The position numbers and the translations under genes are program-made. The notes beneath the pieces are model-generated. The model had not been told where the DNA came from. It did not search any database and saw only the letters and a program-made list of their open reading frames with translations. 64,000 bases of DNA from assembly GCF_016100455.1 (NCBI RefSeq), contig NZ_JACFSK010000001.1, positions 310,001-374,000 of the forward strand, in the 5' to 3' direction. The stretch's first letter is position 1. Each line of letters starts with the position of its first letter. The stretch comes from Bartonella sp. M0283. GTDB taxonomy: Bacteria > Pseudomonadota > Alphaproteobacteria > Rhizobiales > Rhizobiaceae. This document shows positions 57,378 through 64,000 of the stretch, piece after piece.

Positions 57378-58283
57378 TTATCCCCTCCTGTAGCCCGACG
57401 CCTGACCGACCATCGCGGCAAGTGCCAGTATAACTGTACTCATTTTCTTGTCTGTCGGCGCAATATGGTAGCTTGAACCGGAAATTTTGGCAAAATCCGC
57501 AAGGCTTTGGCGGCGTGCTTTATAAAGGCGCAGATAAGCATCGTGAAATGTTTCGGAGCGTCCGGCAAGATAATGTTGACGGGTTTCCGGATCAACAAAT
57601 TCCACCCGTCCATGATAGGGAAAACGTTCCTCTGCCGGGTCACAAATTTCAACAAAATGTTGCGTGACATTGGCACTTGTCAGGGAAGCGAATTTTTTGC
57701 GGATTTCTTCCGGATCATCAAGAAAATCACTTAATATGATCATATGGGAATGATGATTTATATCCAGAAAATGACCATATTCATAAGGTTCTTTGAGAGC
57801 TGTAAAATTCAAAGCCATTTCTTCGGCAGCATTGCGTGAACTTGTCGGCGCCATCAGCCCTGGTACAGCAACACGCTCTCCCGAACGGACAAACAATTCA
57901 CAAAGTGTGAGCGCCATGAGCATGGCATAGCTATCTTTGGCAATAGGGGAAAAACGCGATTGATAGTGCATGGATGCCGATTGGTCGGGGAGTATCCAGA
58001 CAGTCTGGGCAGCCGCCCATTCCCGATCACGAAGATAGATATGATCATCGCGTGCAGAGCGGCGCCAATCAATACGCGAAACCGGCTCGCCTTCGACATA
58101 GGGACGGAATTGCCAGAAATTATCGCCGCTTCCGCGTTTACGACGACCGTGAAAACCGCTGACAAGTGTATTGGCAATATGCCGCGCTTCGATGAGAAGG
58201 TCAGGCAAATTGGCCGACTGAATGCGCGCTTTCGCCGCAAGATCATTCGGTGTTTTTACAACTATGTCACGCGCAATCGCCAT
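57378..58283 (-). CDS. DUF58 domain protein of the MoxR operon
   Basis: This 301-residue protein carries the DUF58 core GSGDNFWQFRPYVEGEPVSRIDWRRSAR, followed by a VWA-like fold with PDQSASM as the metal-site motif (DxSxS). No membrane helix is seen, so it is probably cytoplasmic or peripheral. DUF58 proteins almost always sit next to a MoxR-type AAA ATPase, as here, 29 bases downstream of it. Likely part of the same remodelling complex. Confidence 0.88.
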   Translation of the reverse strand: MAIARDIVVKTPNDLAAKARIQSANLPDLLIEARHIANTLVSGFHGRRKRGSGDNFWQFRPYVEGEPVSRIDWRRSARDDHIYLRDREWAAAQTVWILPDQSASMHYQSRFSPIAKDSYAMLMALTLCELFVRSGERVAVPGLMAPTSSRNAAEEMALNFTALKEPYEYGHFLDINHHSHMIILSDFLDDPEEIRKKFASLTSANVTQHFVEICDPAEERFPYHGRVEFVDPETRQHYLAGRSETFHDAYLRLYKARRQSLADFAKISGSSYHIAPTDKKMSTVILALAAMVGQASGYRRG

Positions 58284-58312
58284 TATCTGTTTTCGCCGTC
58301 TATCTTTTCCGG

Positions 58313-59395
58313 TTAGTCAATCTTGTCGACAAGATGATTGATGACTTCAAAAATCGTAATCCCGTCTGCTCGTGCTGTGAAGTTCAATGCCATGCGGTGC
58401 TGTAAAACGGGAATTGCCAAAGCTTTGACATCATCAACAGACGGTGCAAGCCTCCCCTGATAGAGAGCACGTGCTCTTGTACATAGGGAAAGCGCTTGCG
58501 AGGCACGCGGTCCCGGCCCCCAGGCAATATGTTTTTTGGCATGCTCGTTGTCGGCATCGGGGCGGGCGGAGCGCACCAGTTTTAAAATGGCATCGACGAC
58601 TTTTTCGGAAATCGGCATTTGCCGCACCATTTCCTGAATGGCCTTGAGTTTTTCCCCGTCGAGAACCGGTTTTACGGTTTCTTCTTTGCTTCCCGTTGTC
58701 TCAATAATAATACGCCGTTCGGTATCGGCATCCGGATAATCGACGTTGATTTGCATGAGAAAGCGGTCAAGCTGGGCTTCCGGAAGCGGGTATGTCCCCT
58801 CCTGTTCAAGCGGGTTTTGGGTTGCAAGCACATGAAAGGGGCTCGGCAAATCATATTCTTCGCCGGCAACAGTGACATGGTATTCCTGCATGGCCTGCAA
58901 AAGCGCCGATTGGGTTCTGGGCGAGGCACGGTTGATTTCGTCAGCCATCAGAAGCTGGGTAAAAACCGGCCCTTTGATGTAGCGGAAAGCGCGCTTTCCG
59001 TTTTTGTCGGTATCCATAACTTCCGAACCGATAATATCGGACGGCATCAAATCGGGGGTGAACTGGATGCGTTTTTGGTCAAGACCGAGAACTGTTCCCA
59101 ATGTTTCGACAAGGCGGGTTTTGGCAAGTCCCGGAACGCCGACAAGCAGTGCATGTCCGCCGGATAGAATGGTGATAATGCTGTTTTCAACCACATTGCT
59201 TTGGCCAAAGACAACTTTGTCGATTGTCGTGCGCAAAGTGTCGAACGTTTTTTTGATTGTGTCAAAATCGGCAATAATTGCGCTAGGGTCATTTTTGGCT
59301 GCTTTTTCGGGAGCCGGTTTACTGGGCGACTTGCGGGTGGATGCGCCGGTTGTTGTTTTTTTGGGCTCGGATGGTTTTTTAGAAGCGCTTCGCAT
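58313..59395 (-). CDS. MoxR-family AAA+ ATPase
   Basis: This 360-residue ATPase starts with a Lys/Pro/Ser-rich tail of about 45 residues. The AAA core follows, with Walker A GVPGLAKTR, Walker B LLMADEINRASPRTQSALLQAMQE, the sensor region VLATQNPLEQEGTYPLPEAQLDRF and a lid domain with GPRASQALSLCTRARAL. MoxR ATPases act as chaperones that help metal-cofactor insertion or membrane-complex assembly, together with VWA proteins. First gene of the four-gene operon. Divergent from the NUDIX gene. Confidence 0.93.
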   Translation of the reverse strand: MRSASKKPSEPKKTTTGASTRKSPSKPAPEKAAKNDPSAIIADFDTIKKTFDTLRTTIDKVVFGQSNVVENSIITILSGGHALLVGVPGLAKTRLVETLGTVLGLDQKRIQFTPDLMPSDIIGSEVMDTDKNGKRAFRYIKGPVFTQLLMADEINRASPRTQSALLQAMQEYHVTVAGEEYDLPSPFHVLATQNPLEQEGTYPLPEAQLDRFLMQINVDYPDADTERRIIIETTGSKEETVKPVLDGEKLKAIQEMVRQMPISEKVVDAILKLVRSARPDADNEHAKKHIAWGPGPRASQALSLCTRARALYQGRLAPSVDDVKALAIPVLQHRMALNFTARADGITIFEVINHLVDKID

Positions 59396-59568
59396 GGCTT
59401 TTCCCCAGAACTTTTCTCTTGCATAACCGTTTGGAATTGACGGTGATAAAATTTGTCACCACCTTCATCTCTGAACAATGACTATTTCAAGGCTTGTAAC
59501 AGAAAAATAACAGAAATGAAGTGTGTAAAGAGTTTCGAGCAACAATTTGCCAAGAAGGTTCTAAAAAA

Positions 59569-60204
59569 TTGAATGCAAAAAATGCCCCTTTACTTATCGA
59601 CGATGTTATAAAAAAATTTGGCAAGCCAATAAATTTTTCAGGAAATTGTCAAGATTCGCAAGGTTTATCTTCGCCCCTTTTCAAAGCGAGGCAAAAAGAG
59701 GACCGTCCTTCATGGCAGCGCTCGGCAGTGCTTGTCGGAATCATTGAAGTGTCCGGGATCCCTAATCTCGTTTTAACGAAGCGAACACAAAAACTTCATA
59801 AACATTCCGGACAGATCGCTTTTCCGGGTGGAAAAAGGGAAACGCACGACAAAAGTGATGAGGAAACAGCAATTCGGGAAGCTTACGAGGAAATAGGACT
59901 GAAACCGGATGATTTCACTAAATTGGGAGAGCTTCAATTCCATTATACCGCAACAGGTTTCGAGATTCGACCGGTTGTGGGCCTCATTCATGAAGGCGTA
60001 GAATTTACCAAAAACGATAACGAGGTTGATGAAATATTTACCGTTCCGCTATCTTTTGTGATCGACCCAAAAAATTATGTAATCATTTCAAAGCCGTTTG
60101 GCTCGGAAAAACTGAGCTTTTATGCAATTTCCTATAAGAATTATTATATATGGGGTGCAACGGCGGCTATGATTCGTTCGCTCGCAGAAAGGTTATCCCG
60201 GTGA
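59569..60204 (+). CDS. CoA pyrophosphatase (NUDIX)
   Basis: This protein has about 211 residues if translation starts at the TTG at 59569. A GTG at 59521 would add 16 residues with two Cys and looks less natural. The NUDIX box with the CoA-branch extension is clear: KLHKHSGQIAFPGGKRE, then EETAIREAYEEIGL. It would hydrolyse coenzyme A and its derivatives to phosphopantetheine and ADP. An 18-codon frame at 59516-59572 overlaps its proposed start, so translational coupling is possible. It overlaps the following CCA-adding enzyme gene by four bases. Confidence 0.82.
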   Translation: MNAKNAPLLIDDVIKKFGKPINFSGNCQDSQGLSSPLFKARQKEDRPSWQRSAVLVGIIEVSGIPNLVLTKRTQKLHKHSGQIAFPGGKRETHDKSDEETAIREAYEEIGLKPDDFTKLGELQFHYTATGFEIRPVVGLIHEGVEFTKNDNEVDEIFTVPLSFVIDPKNYVIISKPFGSEKLSFYAISYKNYYIWGATAAMIRSLAERLSR

Positions 60205-61454
60205 CTACGCTTAATATCGCTAAAAAAGCCTTGTGGCTTCACGATGAGGGGCTGCAACAACTTCTTCATTGTCTTTCGGAAAATGGCGAGGAAGCGCGTG
60301 TGGTCGGCGGTGCTGTGCGCAACCAGCTTTTAGGATATCCGGTGAACGATATTGATATTGCAACAACCTGTTTGCCGGACGAAATCATCAAACGGACAAG
60401 CGAAAAAGGTTTTAAAGCGGTACCGACCGGCTATGAACATGGCACAATCACGGTGGTGGTGAAGGGCCACTCCTATGAGGTGACGGCCCTTCGAGCCGAT
60501 ATTGAACCGGACGGTCGCCGCGCTAAAGTGGTCTTCGGTCGCGACTGGAAAACCGATGCGCAAAGGCGCGATTTTACAATCAATGCCATTTATGCTGATG
60601 CCGAGGGCAACATCTATGATGATGTCAACGGTCTTGACGATATCGAAACCGAGACATTGCGTTTTATCGGTACGGCAGAGGAACGTATTCGCGAGGATTA
60701 CTTGCGCATTTTAAGATTTTTTCGTCTTTATGCGTGGGTTGGCAAAGGGCGTCCGGATGCGGAAGCTCTCAAAGCCTGTGTTCGCCTTAAAGACGGGCTT
60801 TTGCAATTATCGGCCGAACGGATATGGTCGGAAGTTAAAAAAATGCTTTCCGCTCCCGACCCGACGCGGGCGCTTTTGTGGATGCGGCAAGCCGCAATTT
60901 TAGGAATTATCCTGCCGGAAACAGAAAAATGGGGGATTGATGCATTCCGCCCGCTTGTTGAAACCGAACATGTTTTGAGGCTTCCACCTGACCCGTTATT
61001 GCGGCTTTTTTCCATTGTTCCGCGTGATGAAGTGCGGTTGAAAAAAATGGCCGAGCGCTTGCGCTTTTCCAAGTTGGAAAAAACGCGATTGATGGATTTC
61101 GCCCGTATGTTCCCGATCAGATATGATTGCTCCGACATCGAAATCAAAAAGCTTGTCTATCATCACGGCAAACAGGCCGTTCTTGACGAATTGACACTGG
61201 CACTTTCCAAAGCTCGCGCCCATGCTTTAAGCAATGACAATGCGCTTGTTGAAGCAAGTCATTATACGCGGCTCAGAAAATTGGCCGAGCAATATGATAT
61301 TCCGGTTTTTCCCTTGACAGGAAAAGATCTTTTTCCGCTCGGCATTACCGAGGGGCCCGCAATCGGCCACAAACTTAAAGCGCTGGAAAAACTCTGGGTA
61401 GAAAGCGGCTTTTTGTTGGACAGGAAAGCGCTCCTTGATATGGCAACAGCCTGA
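60201..61454 (+). CDS. cca: CCA-adding enzyme / poly(A) polymerase family
   Basis: This protein has 417 residues from the GTG at 60201, which overlaps the NUDIX stop (GTGA) and has GAAAGG ahead; an ATG 51 bases upstream lies inside the NUDIX gene. The class II nucleotidyltransferase head has VVGGAVRNQLLG and the catalytic DIDIA (two Asp), followed by RRDFTINAIYAD and RIREDYLRILRFFRLYA. It completes or repairs the CCA end of tRNAs. In this group one gene serves as CCA-adding enzyme, though a poly(A) polymerase role cannot be excluded by sequence. Pairing with the NUDIX gene is common in Rhizobiales. Confidence 0.92.
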   Translation: MTTLNIAKKALWLHDEGLQQLLHCLSENGEEARVVGGAVRNQLLGYPVNDIDIATTCLPDEIIKRTSEKGFKAVPTGYEHGTITVVVKGHSYEVTALRADIEPDGRRAKVVFGRDWKTDAQRRDFTINAIYADAEGNIYDDVNGLDDIETETLRFIGTAEERIREDYLRILRFFRLYAWVGKGRPDAEALKACVRLKDGLLQLSAERIWSEVKKMLSAPDPTRALLWMRQAAILGIILPETEKWGIDAFRPLVETEHVLRLPPDPLLRLFSIVPRDEVRLKKMAERLRFSKLEKTRLMDFARMFPIRYDCSDIEIKKLVYHHGKQAVLDELTLALSKARAHALSNDNALVEASHYTRLRKLAEQYDIPVFPLTGKDLFPLGITEGPAIGHKLKALEKLWVESGFLLDRKALLDMATA

Positions 61455-61500
61455 CCGGCTATTGCGCATTGGTCATGAGCTTGCTTTTCATGTCCTGCAT

Positions 61501-61530
61501 AATGACAAGCTTTTTCAAGCTTGTCATTGT
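61501..61530 (+). terminator. hairpin after cca, probable terminator
   Basis: AATGACAAGCTT (61501-61512) and AAGCTTGTCATT (61517-61528) form a perfect 12-pair stem with a TTTC loop, then GTCTT. It is 46 bases after the cca stop; the T run is weak. Confidence 0.65.
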
Positions 61531-61599
61531 CTTAAAAACCGATAGCCTTCCGTTTTTTGTTTGTAAAAACTGAAAAAGCTATTTTCAGGGCCTTCGCTT

Positions 61600-61800
61600 G
61601 GTTAAATGACCAAATCTATTTCGGTTTTTTGTTTGGTTAAATAACCAAAGCCATTTAGTGTTTTTGTTTGGTTAAATAACCAAAGCCATTTAGCGTTTTT
61701 ATTGGTTAAATGGCTAAAGCCATTTAGTGTTTTTATTTAGTTAAATGGCTAAAGCCATTTAGTGTTTTTATTTGGTTAAATGGCTAAAGCCATTTAACTG
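61600..61800. repeat. 35 bp tandem array of hairpins at the hemF 3' end, six copies
   Basis: GGTTAAAT-type words start at 61600, 61635, 61670, 61704, 61739 and 61774, a period of 35 (once 34). Copies four to six contain the palindrome TAAATGGC-TAAA-GCCATTTA. Copies two and three carry ATAACCA in place of ATGGCTA, which instead forms TTTGGTT-AAAT-AACCAAA. Each unit therefore keeps a hairpin followed by a T-rich run, on either strand. The last copy overlaps the end of hemF: the final codons for Lys-Trp-Leu and the stop lie inside its palindrome. Confidence 0.92.
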
Positions 61801-62698
61801 TCGGCGGCAGAGAAGAGAGAATGCTCTCGATATTTCCACCGGTTTTGAGCCCGAAAATGGTGCCTCTATCGTAAATAAGATTGAATTCAACATAGCGGCC
61901 ACGTTGGATGAGTTGGGCATTTCTTTGTTTTTCTGTCCACGGTTTGTTGAAGTTTTCACGCACAATCGAAGGATAAACAATGTCGAAAGCGCGGCCGACA
62001 TCCTGCGTAAAGCTGAAATCGGCTTCCCAACCGCCAGCTTCCTTGCTGCTATGGAGCCAGTCGTAAAATATGCCGCCTACGCCACGCGGTTCCTTGCGGT
62101 GTTTCAAATAAAAATAGTCGTCGCACCATCTCTTGAATTTCGGATAATCGGCAACAGTCGGGTGGCGTTCGCAGACATATTGGAACGCCTTATGAAAAGT
62201 TTGAGTATCAACATCCGACTGGGTGCGCCGTTCGGCAAGCATCGGTGTCAAATCCGCACCGCCGCCAAACCATTGGCGGGTTGTTACGATCATGCGGGTG
62301 TTGAAATGGACGGTCGGCACATGCGGGCTTTGCGGATGCACAATAAGCGAAATGCCACTTGCCCAGAAGCGCGGATCATCTTCTGCTCCGGGAATTTCTC
62401 GTCTGAATTCCGGTGAAAATTCACCATAAATAGTCGATGTCTGGACAGCCGCTTTTTCAAAAACCCGTCCCTTCATGACCGACATAACACCGCCGCCATT
62501 CATGCCGCCGGGTTTTTCCCACGGGGTTCTGACAAATGAACCGGCAGAAAAATTGGAAAATTGCCCTGTCAGTTCCCGTTCCAGTTTTTCAAGTGAATTA
62601 CAAATTCTATCCCGTAATGATTGGAACCACTCTTCAGCCCGCTTTTTCTTGTCTTCGAGATCGGCAGGCATGTCATCGGGAATGTCTCTCTTCGTCAT
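61784..62698 (-). CDS. hemF: oxygen-dependent coproporphyrinogen III oxidase
   Basis: This enzyme has 304 residues from the ATG at 62698; a TTG seven codons upstream is less likely. It converts coproporphyrinogen III to protoporphyrinogen IX with oxygen in heme synthesis. Signatures are [45 protein letters not shown] with the conserved His/Arg, [11 protein letters not shown] and [17 protein letters not shown]. The C-terminus LPPTVKWL is normal for the family. Its last codons are embedded in a 35 bp tandem repeat. The oxygen requirement indicates aerobic heme synthesis. Confidence 0.95.
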   Translation of the reverse strand: MTKRDIPDDMPADLEDKKKRAEEWFQSLRDRICNSLEKLERELTGQFSNFSAGSFVRTPWEKPGGMNGGGVMSVMKGRVFEKAAVQTSTIYGEFSPEFRREIPGAEDDPRFWASGISLIVHPQSPHVPTVHFNTRMIVTTRQWFGGGADLTPMLAERRTQSDVDTQTFHKAFQYVCERHPTVADYPKFKRWCDDYFYLKHRKEPRGVGGIFYDWLHSSKEAGGWEADFSFTQDVGRAFDIVYPSIVRENFNKPWTEKQRNAQLIQRGRYVEFNLIYDRGTIFGLKTGGNIESILSSLPPTVKWL

Positions 62699-62806
62699 AA
62701 TCCGTCTTAAATCTGTCAAATCGTTTAGAATAACTCTAGAAAAGAGATAAGGGTTGAAAACGGCTTTGTCTACCTATTAATAATTAGCCGACTAATTGAA
62801 TGAACT

Positions 62807-63262
62807 CTATTTGTTGATCTGGCGTAACGCTTCGCTGACGCCGATGGCAACACTGACCGCAAGGTTGAGAGAACGCGCAATTTTGACCATGGGGATGGTC
62901 ACTTCAGCGTCGACAGCTTGATGGACATAATCGGGAGCACCTGCTGATTCCCGCCCGAAGAGAAGAACATCATTGTCTTGAAAAGAATAATCGGTATAGG
63001 GCGCATCTGTTTTGGTGGTAAACAGGATAAGGCGGCGCTTTTCAGCCTTCTGTTCGGCCAGAAAATGTTGCCAATCAATGTGCCGCTTCAATGTTGCAAT
63101 TTCGAGATAATCCATGCCCGCACGTTTCAAATGGCGGTCGGAAAGGTCAAAACCTGCCGGTTCGATAATGTCGACAGGTACGCCGAAACAAGCGCCCAAA
63201 CGCAAAATTGTACCGGTATTTCCGGCAATATCAGGCTGAAAAAGTGCAATACGAACTGTCAT
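62807..63262 (-). CDS. trmL: tRNA (cytidine(34)-2'-O)-methyltransferase
   Basis: This protein has 151 residues from the ATG at 63262, giving the typical start MTVRIALFQPDIAGNTGTI; a longer N-terminus is possible but looks non-coding. This minimal SPOUT enzyme has NTGTILRLGACFGV (motif 1), LLFGRESAGAPDYV (motif 2) and IPMVKIARSLNLAVSVAI (motif 3). It 2'-O-methylates the wobble base of tRNA-Leu isoacceptors. In related Rhizobiales an ABC exporter gene and the petABC genes follow in the divergent direction, which matches the partial gene at the right edge. Confidence 0.92.
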   Translation of the reverse strand: MTVRIALFQPDIAGNTGTILRLGACFGVPVDIIEPAGFDLSDRHLKRAGMDYLEIATLKRHIDWQHFLAEQKAEKRRLILFTTKTDAPYTDYSFQDNDVLLFGRESAGAPDYVHQAVDAEVTIPMVKIARSLNLAVSVAIGVSEALRQINK

Positions 63263-63879
63263 GCGTGTTGAATAGGCTTTTGAACCCGCCATTGTAAAGA
63301 GGAGGGAAAGCAAGGAAACACATGAAATTCACAATTCTTGGGAGATAAGCTTTTGTCTTCCAGAACGTAGTTTTTTTGGCGAACATGCTTTTCTGTTCAA
63401 ATTTTCTGTTCGGGCAACTGAAACACGTAAAGTCTGCCACCGGCCTTTTTGATTTGTCTAACTTTATAACATCTGTCTTCACGCATTTTATAATTTGTCC
63501 CCTCGTTTCGTTGTCCAACCTGCTTTTGATGTCATGAAAGCCCTGTTTGTTGCGGGAAACGTCTTGTAAGCGGGCATTTTTGACCTATCTTCAAGGAGGC
63601 GCAAAAACCGTTTTATTGTCGTCATCAAACCCGCTTGCGGAATTTTCCTGTCAATAAAACTCGGGAGAAGTCGGGAGCAAAAAAGTTTCCCGCTTTGAAA
63701 AATCCGCCGGTTTGTGACAAAAAGACATATAACACTTGAAGCCATGAAACACTTCGCCAATCGGGTCGTTCCAAGGGGCCGGATCGTTCCACAGGTTATG
63801 TGTTCAGGTTTTGTGTTCGGGCAGGGGTCGAACACCATTTTGAGACAGCTAAAATAAAGCAGAAACAAGGAGCTCGACC
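63263..63879. promoter_or_regulatory. divergent upstream region, trmL / ABC exporter
   Basis: About 617 bases between two divergent genes. Frames on the minus strand (for example 63488-63940) overlap the start of the ABC gene and have no domain, so I take them as chance. No clear repeat or palindrome is seen. Confidence 0.4.
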
Positions 63880-64000
63880 ATGTTTGGATGGTTTGAACGA
63901 AGACTGAACGCTTTTCCCGAAAAAGAGCTGAAACGCCCACCGCAAAATCTGTTGGGTTTCTGCCTTTATTATACGGAAGGCGTTTGGCCGTGGTTGATCT
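63880..64000 (+). CDS. ABC exporter, N-terminal part (runs off the window)
   Basis: An ATG at 63880 with AAGGAG eight bases ahead opens a frame that runs to the edge. The 40 visible residues start with MFGWFERRLNAFPEKE and reach GFCLYYTEGVWPWLI, the beginning of the first membrane helix. This N-terminus is what I know from the ABC transporter (fused permease-ATPase) gene next to trmL and petABC in Brucella and relatives. The membrane and ATPase domains lie outside the window, so the substrate is unknown. Confidence 0.65.
   Translation, partial: MFGWFERRLNAFPEKELKRPPQNLLGFCLYYTEGVWPWLI

Noticed and set aside
61600..61800. CRISPR-like short palindromic repeats
   Set aside because: The repeats are directly adjacent 35 bp units without unique spacers, and they merge into the hemF coding end.
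63488..63940. 150-codon minus frame at the right edge
   Set aside because: Overlaps the start of the ABC exporter gene, which has a good ribosome binding site and a recognisable N-terminus.

Overview
The window looks like a chromosomal segment of an alphaproteobacterium of the order Hyphomicrobiales (Rhizobiales), most like the Bartonella/Brucella branch. This is inferred from gene content, not from a database match. The indicators are the CtrA control genes chpT, ctrA and sciP close together, an EipA-type DUF1134 envelope protein, a TetR-BepD-BepE-like efflux locus, a fused anthranilate synthase trpE(G) behind a Trp-codon leader peptide, and a GnnA/GnnB-like pair that would supply diamino-glucose lipid A. 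Tryptophan and leucine biosynthesis genes (trpE(G), leuA) argue against a reduced blood-stage Bartonella. A free-living or gut-associated relative, such as the honeybee-gut Bartonella group, fits better.

Layout. 1-2.2 kb: small lipoprotein genes, one frameshifted, next to the 3' end of a tRNA-Arg; this looks like the edge of an accessory region. 3-17.5 kb: a sensor histidine kinase, a first RND efflux pair, pgi, then a TetR repressor divergent from a second (BepDE-like) RND pair. 17.6-22 kb: a tandem array of about 213 bp units, fhs, a long gene-poor stretch and tRNA-Met. 22-27 kb: gnnA, gnnB and a purine permease. 27-34 kb: a coiled-coil membrane protein, eipA, chpT, ctrA, a fliJ-like gene, sciP and mnmA. 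34.8-39.7 kb: an rRNA/tRNA methyltransferase, a choline-type ABC transporter whose binding protein and permease are fused, and an Rsm22-type methyltransferase. 39.7-46.3 kb: a probable small RNA, the trp attenuator and trpE(G), a CDF exporter, a NUDIX hydrolase and leuA with a structured leader. 47-51 kb: a phosphoesterase, another tandem array, an OmpW-like porin and a GNAT protein. 52-59 kb: a four-gene MoxR/DUF58/BatA-type operon. 59.5-64 kb: CoA pyrophosphatase, CCA-adding enzyme, hemF with a 35 bp tandem array at its 3' end, trmL and the start of an ABC exporter.

How genes work together. Several neighbours form clear units. Each membrane fusion protein overlaps its RND permease. The choline transporter ATPase and the fused permease overlap. 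trpE(G), the CDF gene and the NUDIX gene appear co-transcribed. The MoxR operon runs in one direction with almost no gaps. The CtrA region groups a phosphotransferase (ChpT), the response regulator (CtrA), its inhibitor (SciP) and an envelope gene known to be a CtrA target in Brucella (EipA), although each has its own orientation.

The most unusual property is between the genes. Intergenic regions are long and AT-rich, and many carry short or medium tandem repeats with unrelated units (12, 15, 16, 18, 21, 35, about 205 and about 213 bp), often just downstream of a gene. The best candidates for undescribed elements are the small RNA at 39715-39851, the leuA leader, the hemF 3' hairpin array and the two arrays of roughly 200 bp units. 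No complete mobile element, CRISPR array or rRNA was seen.
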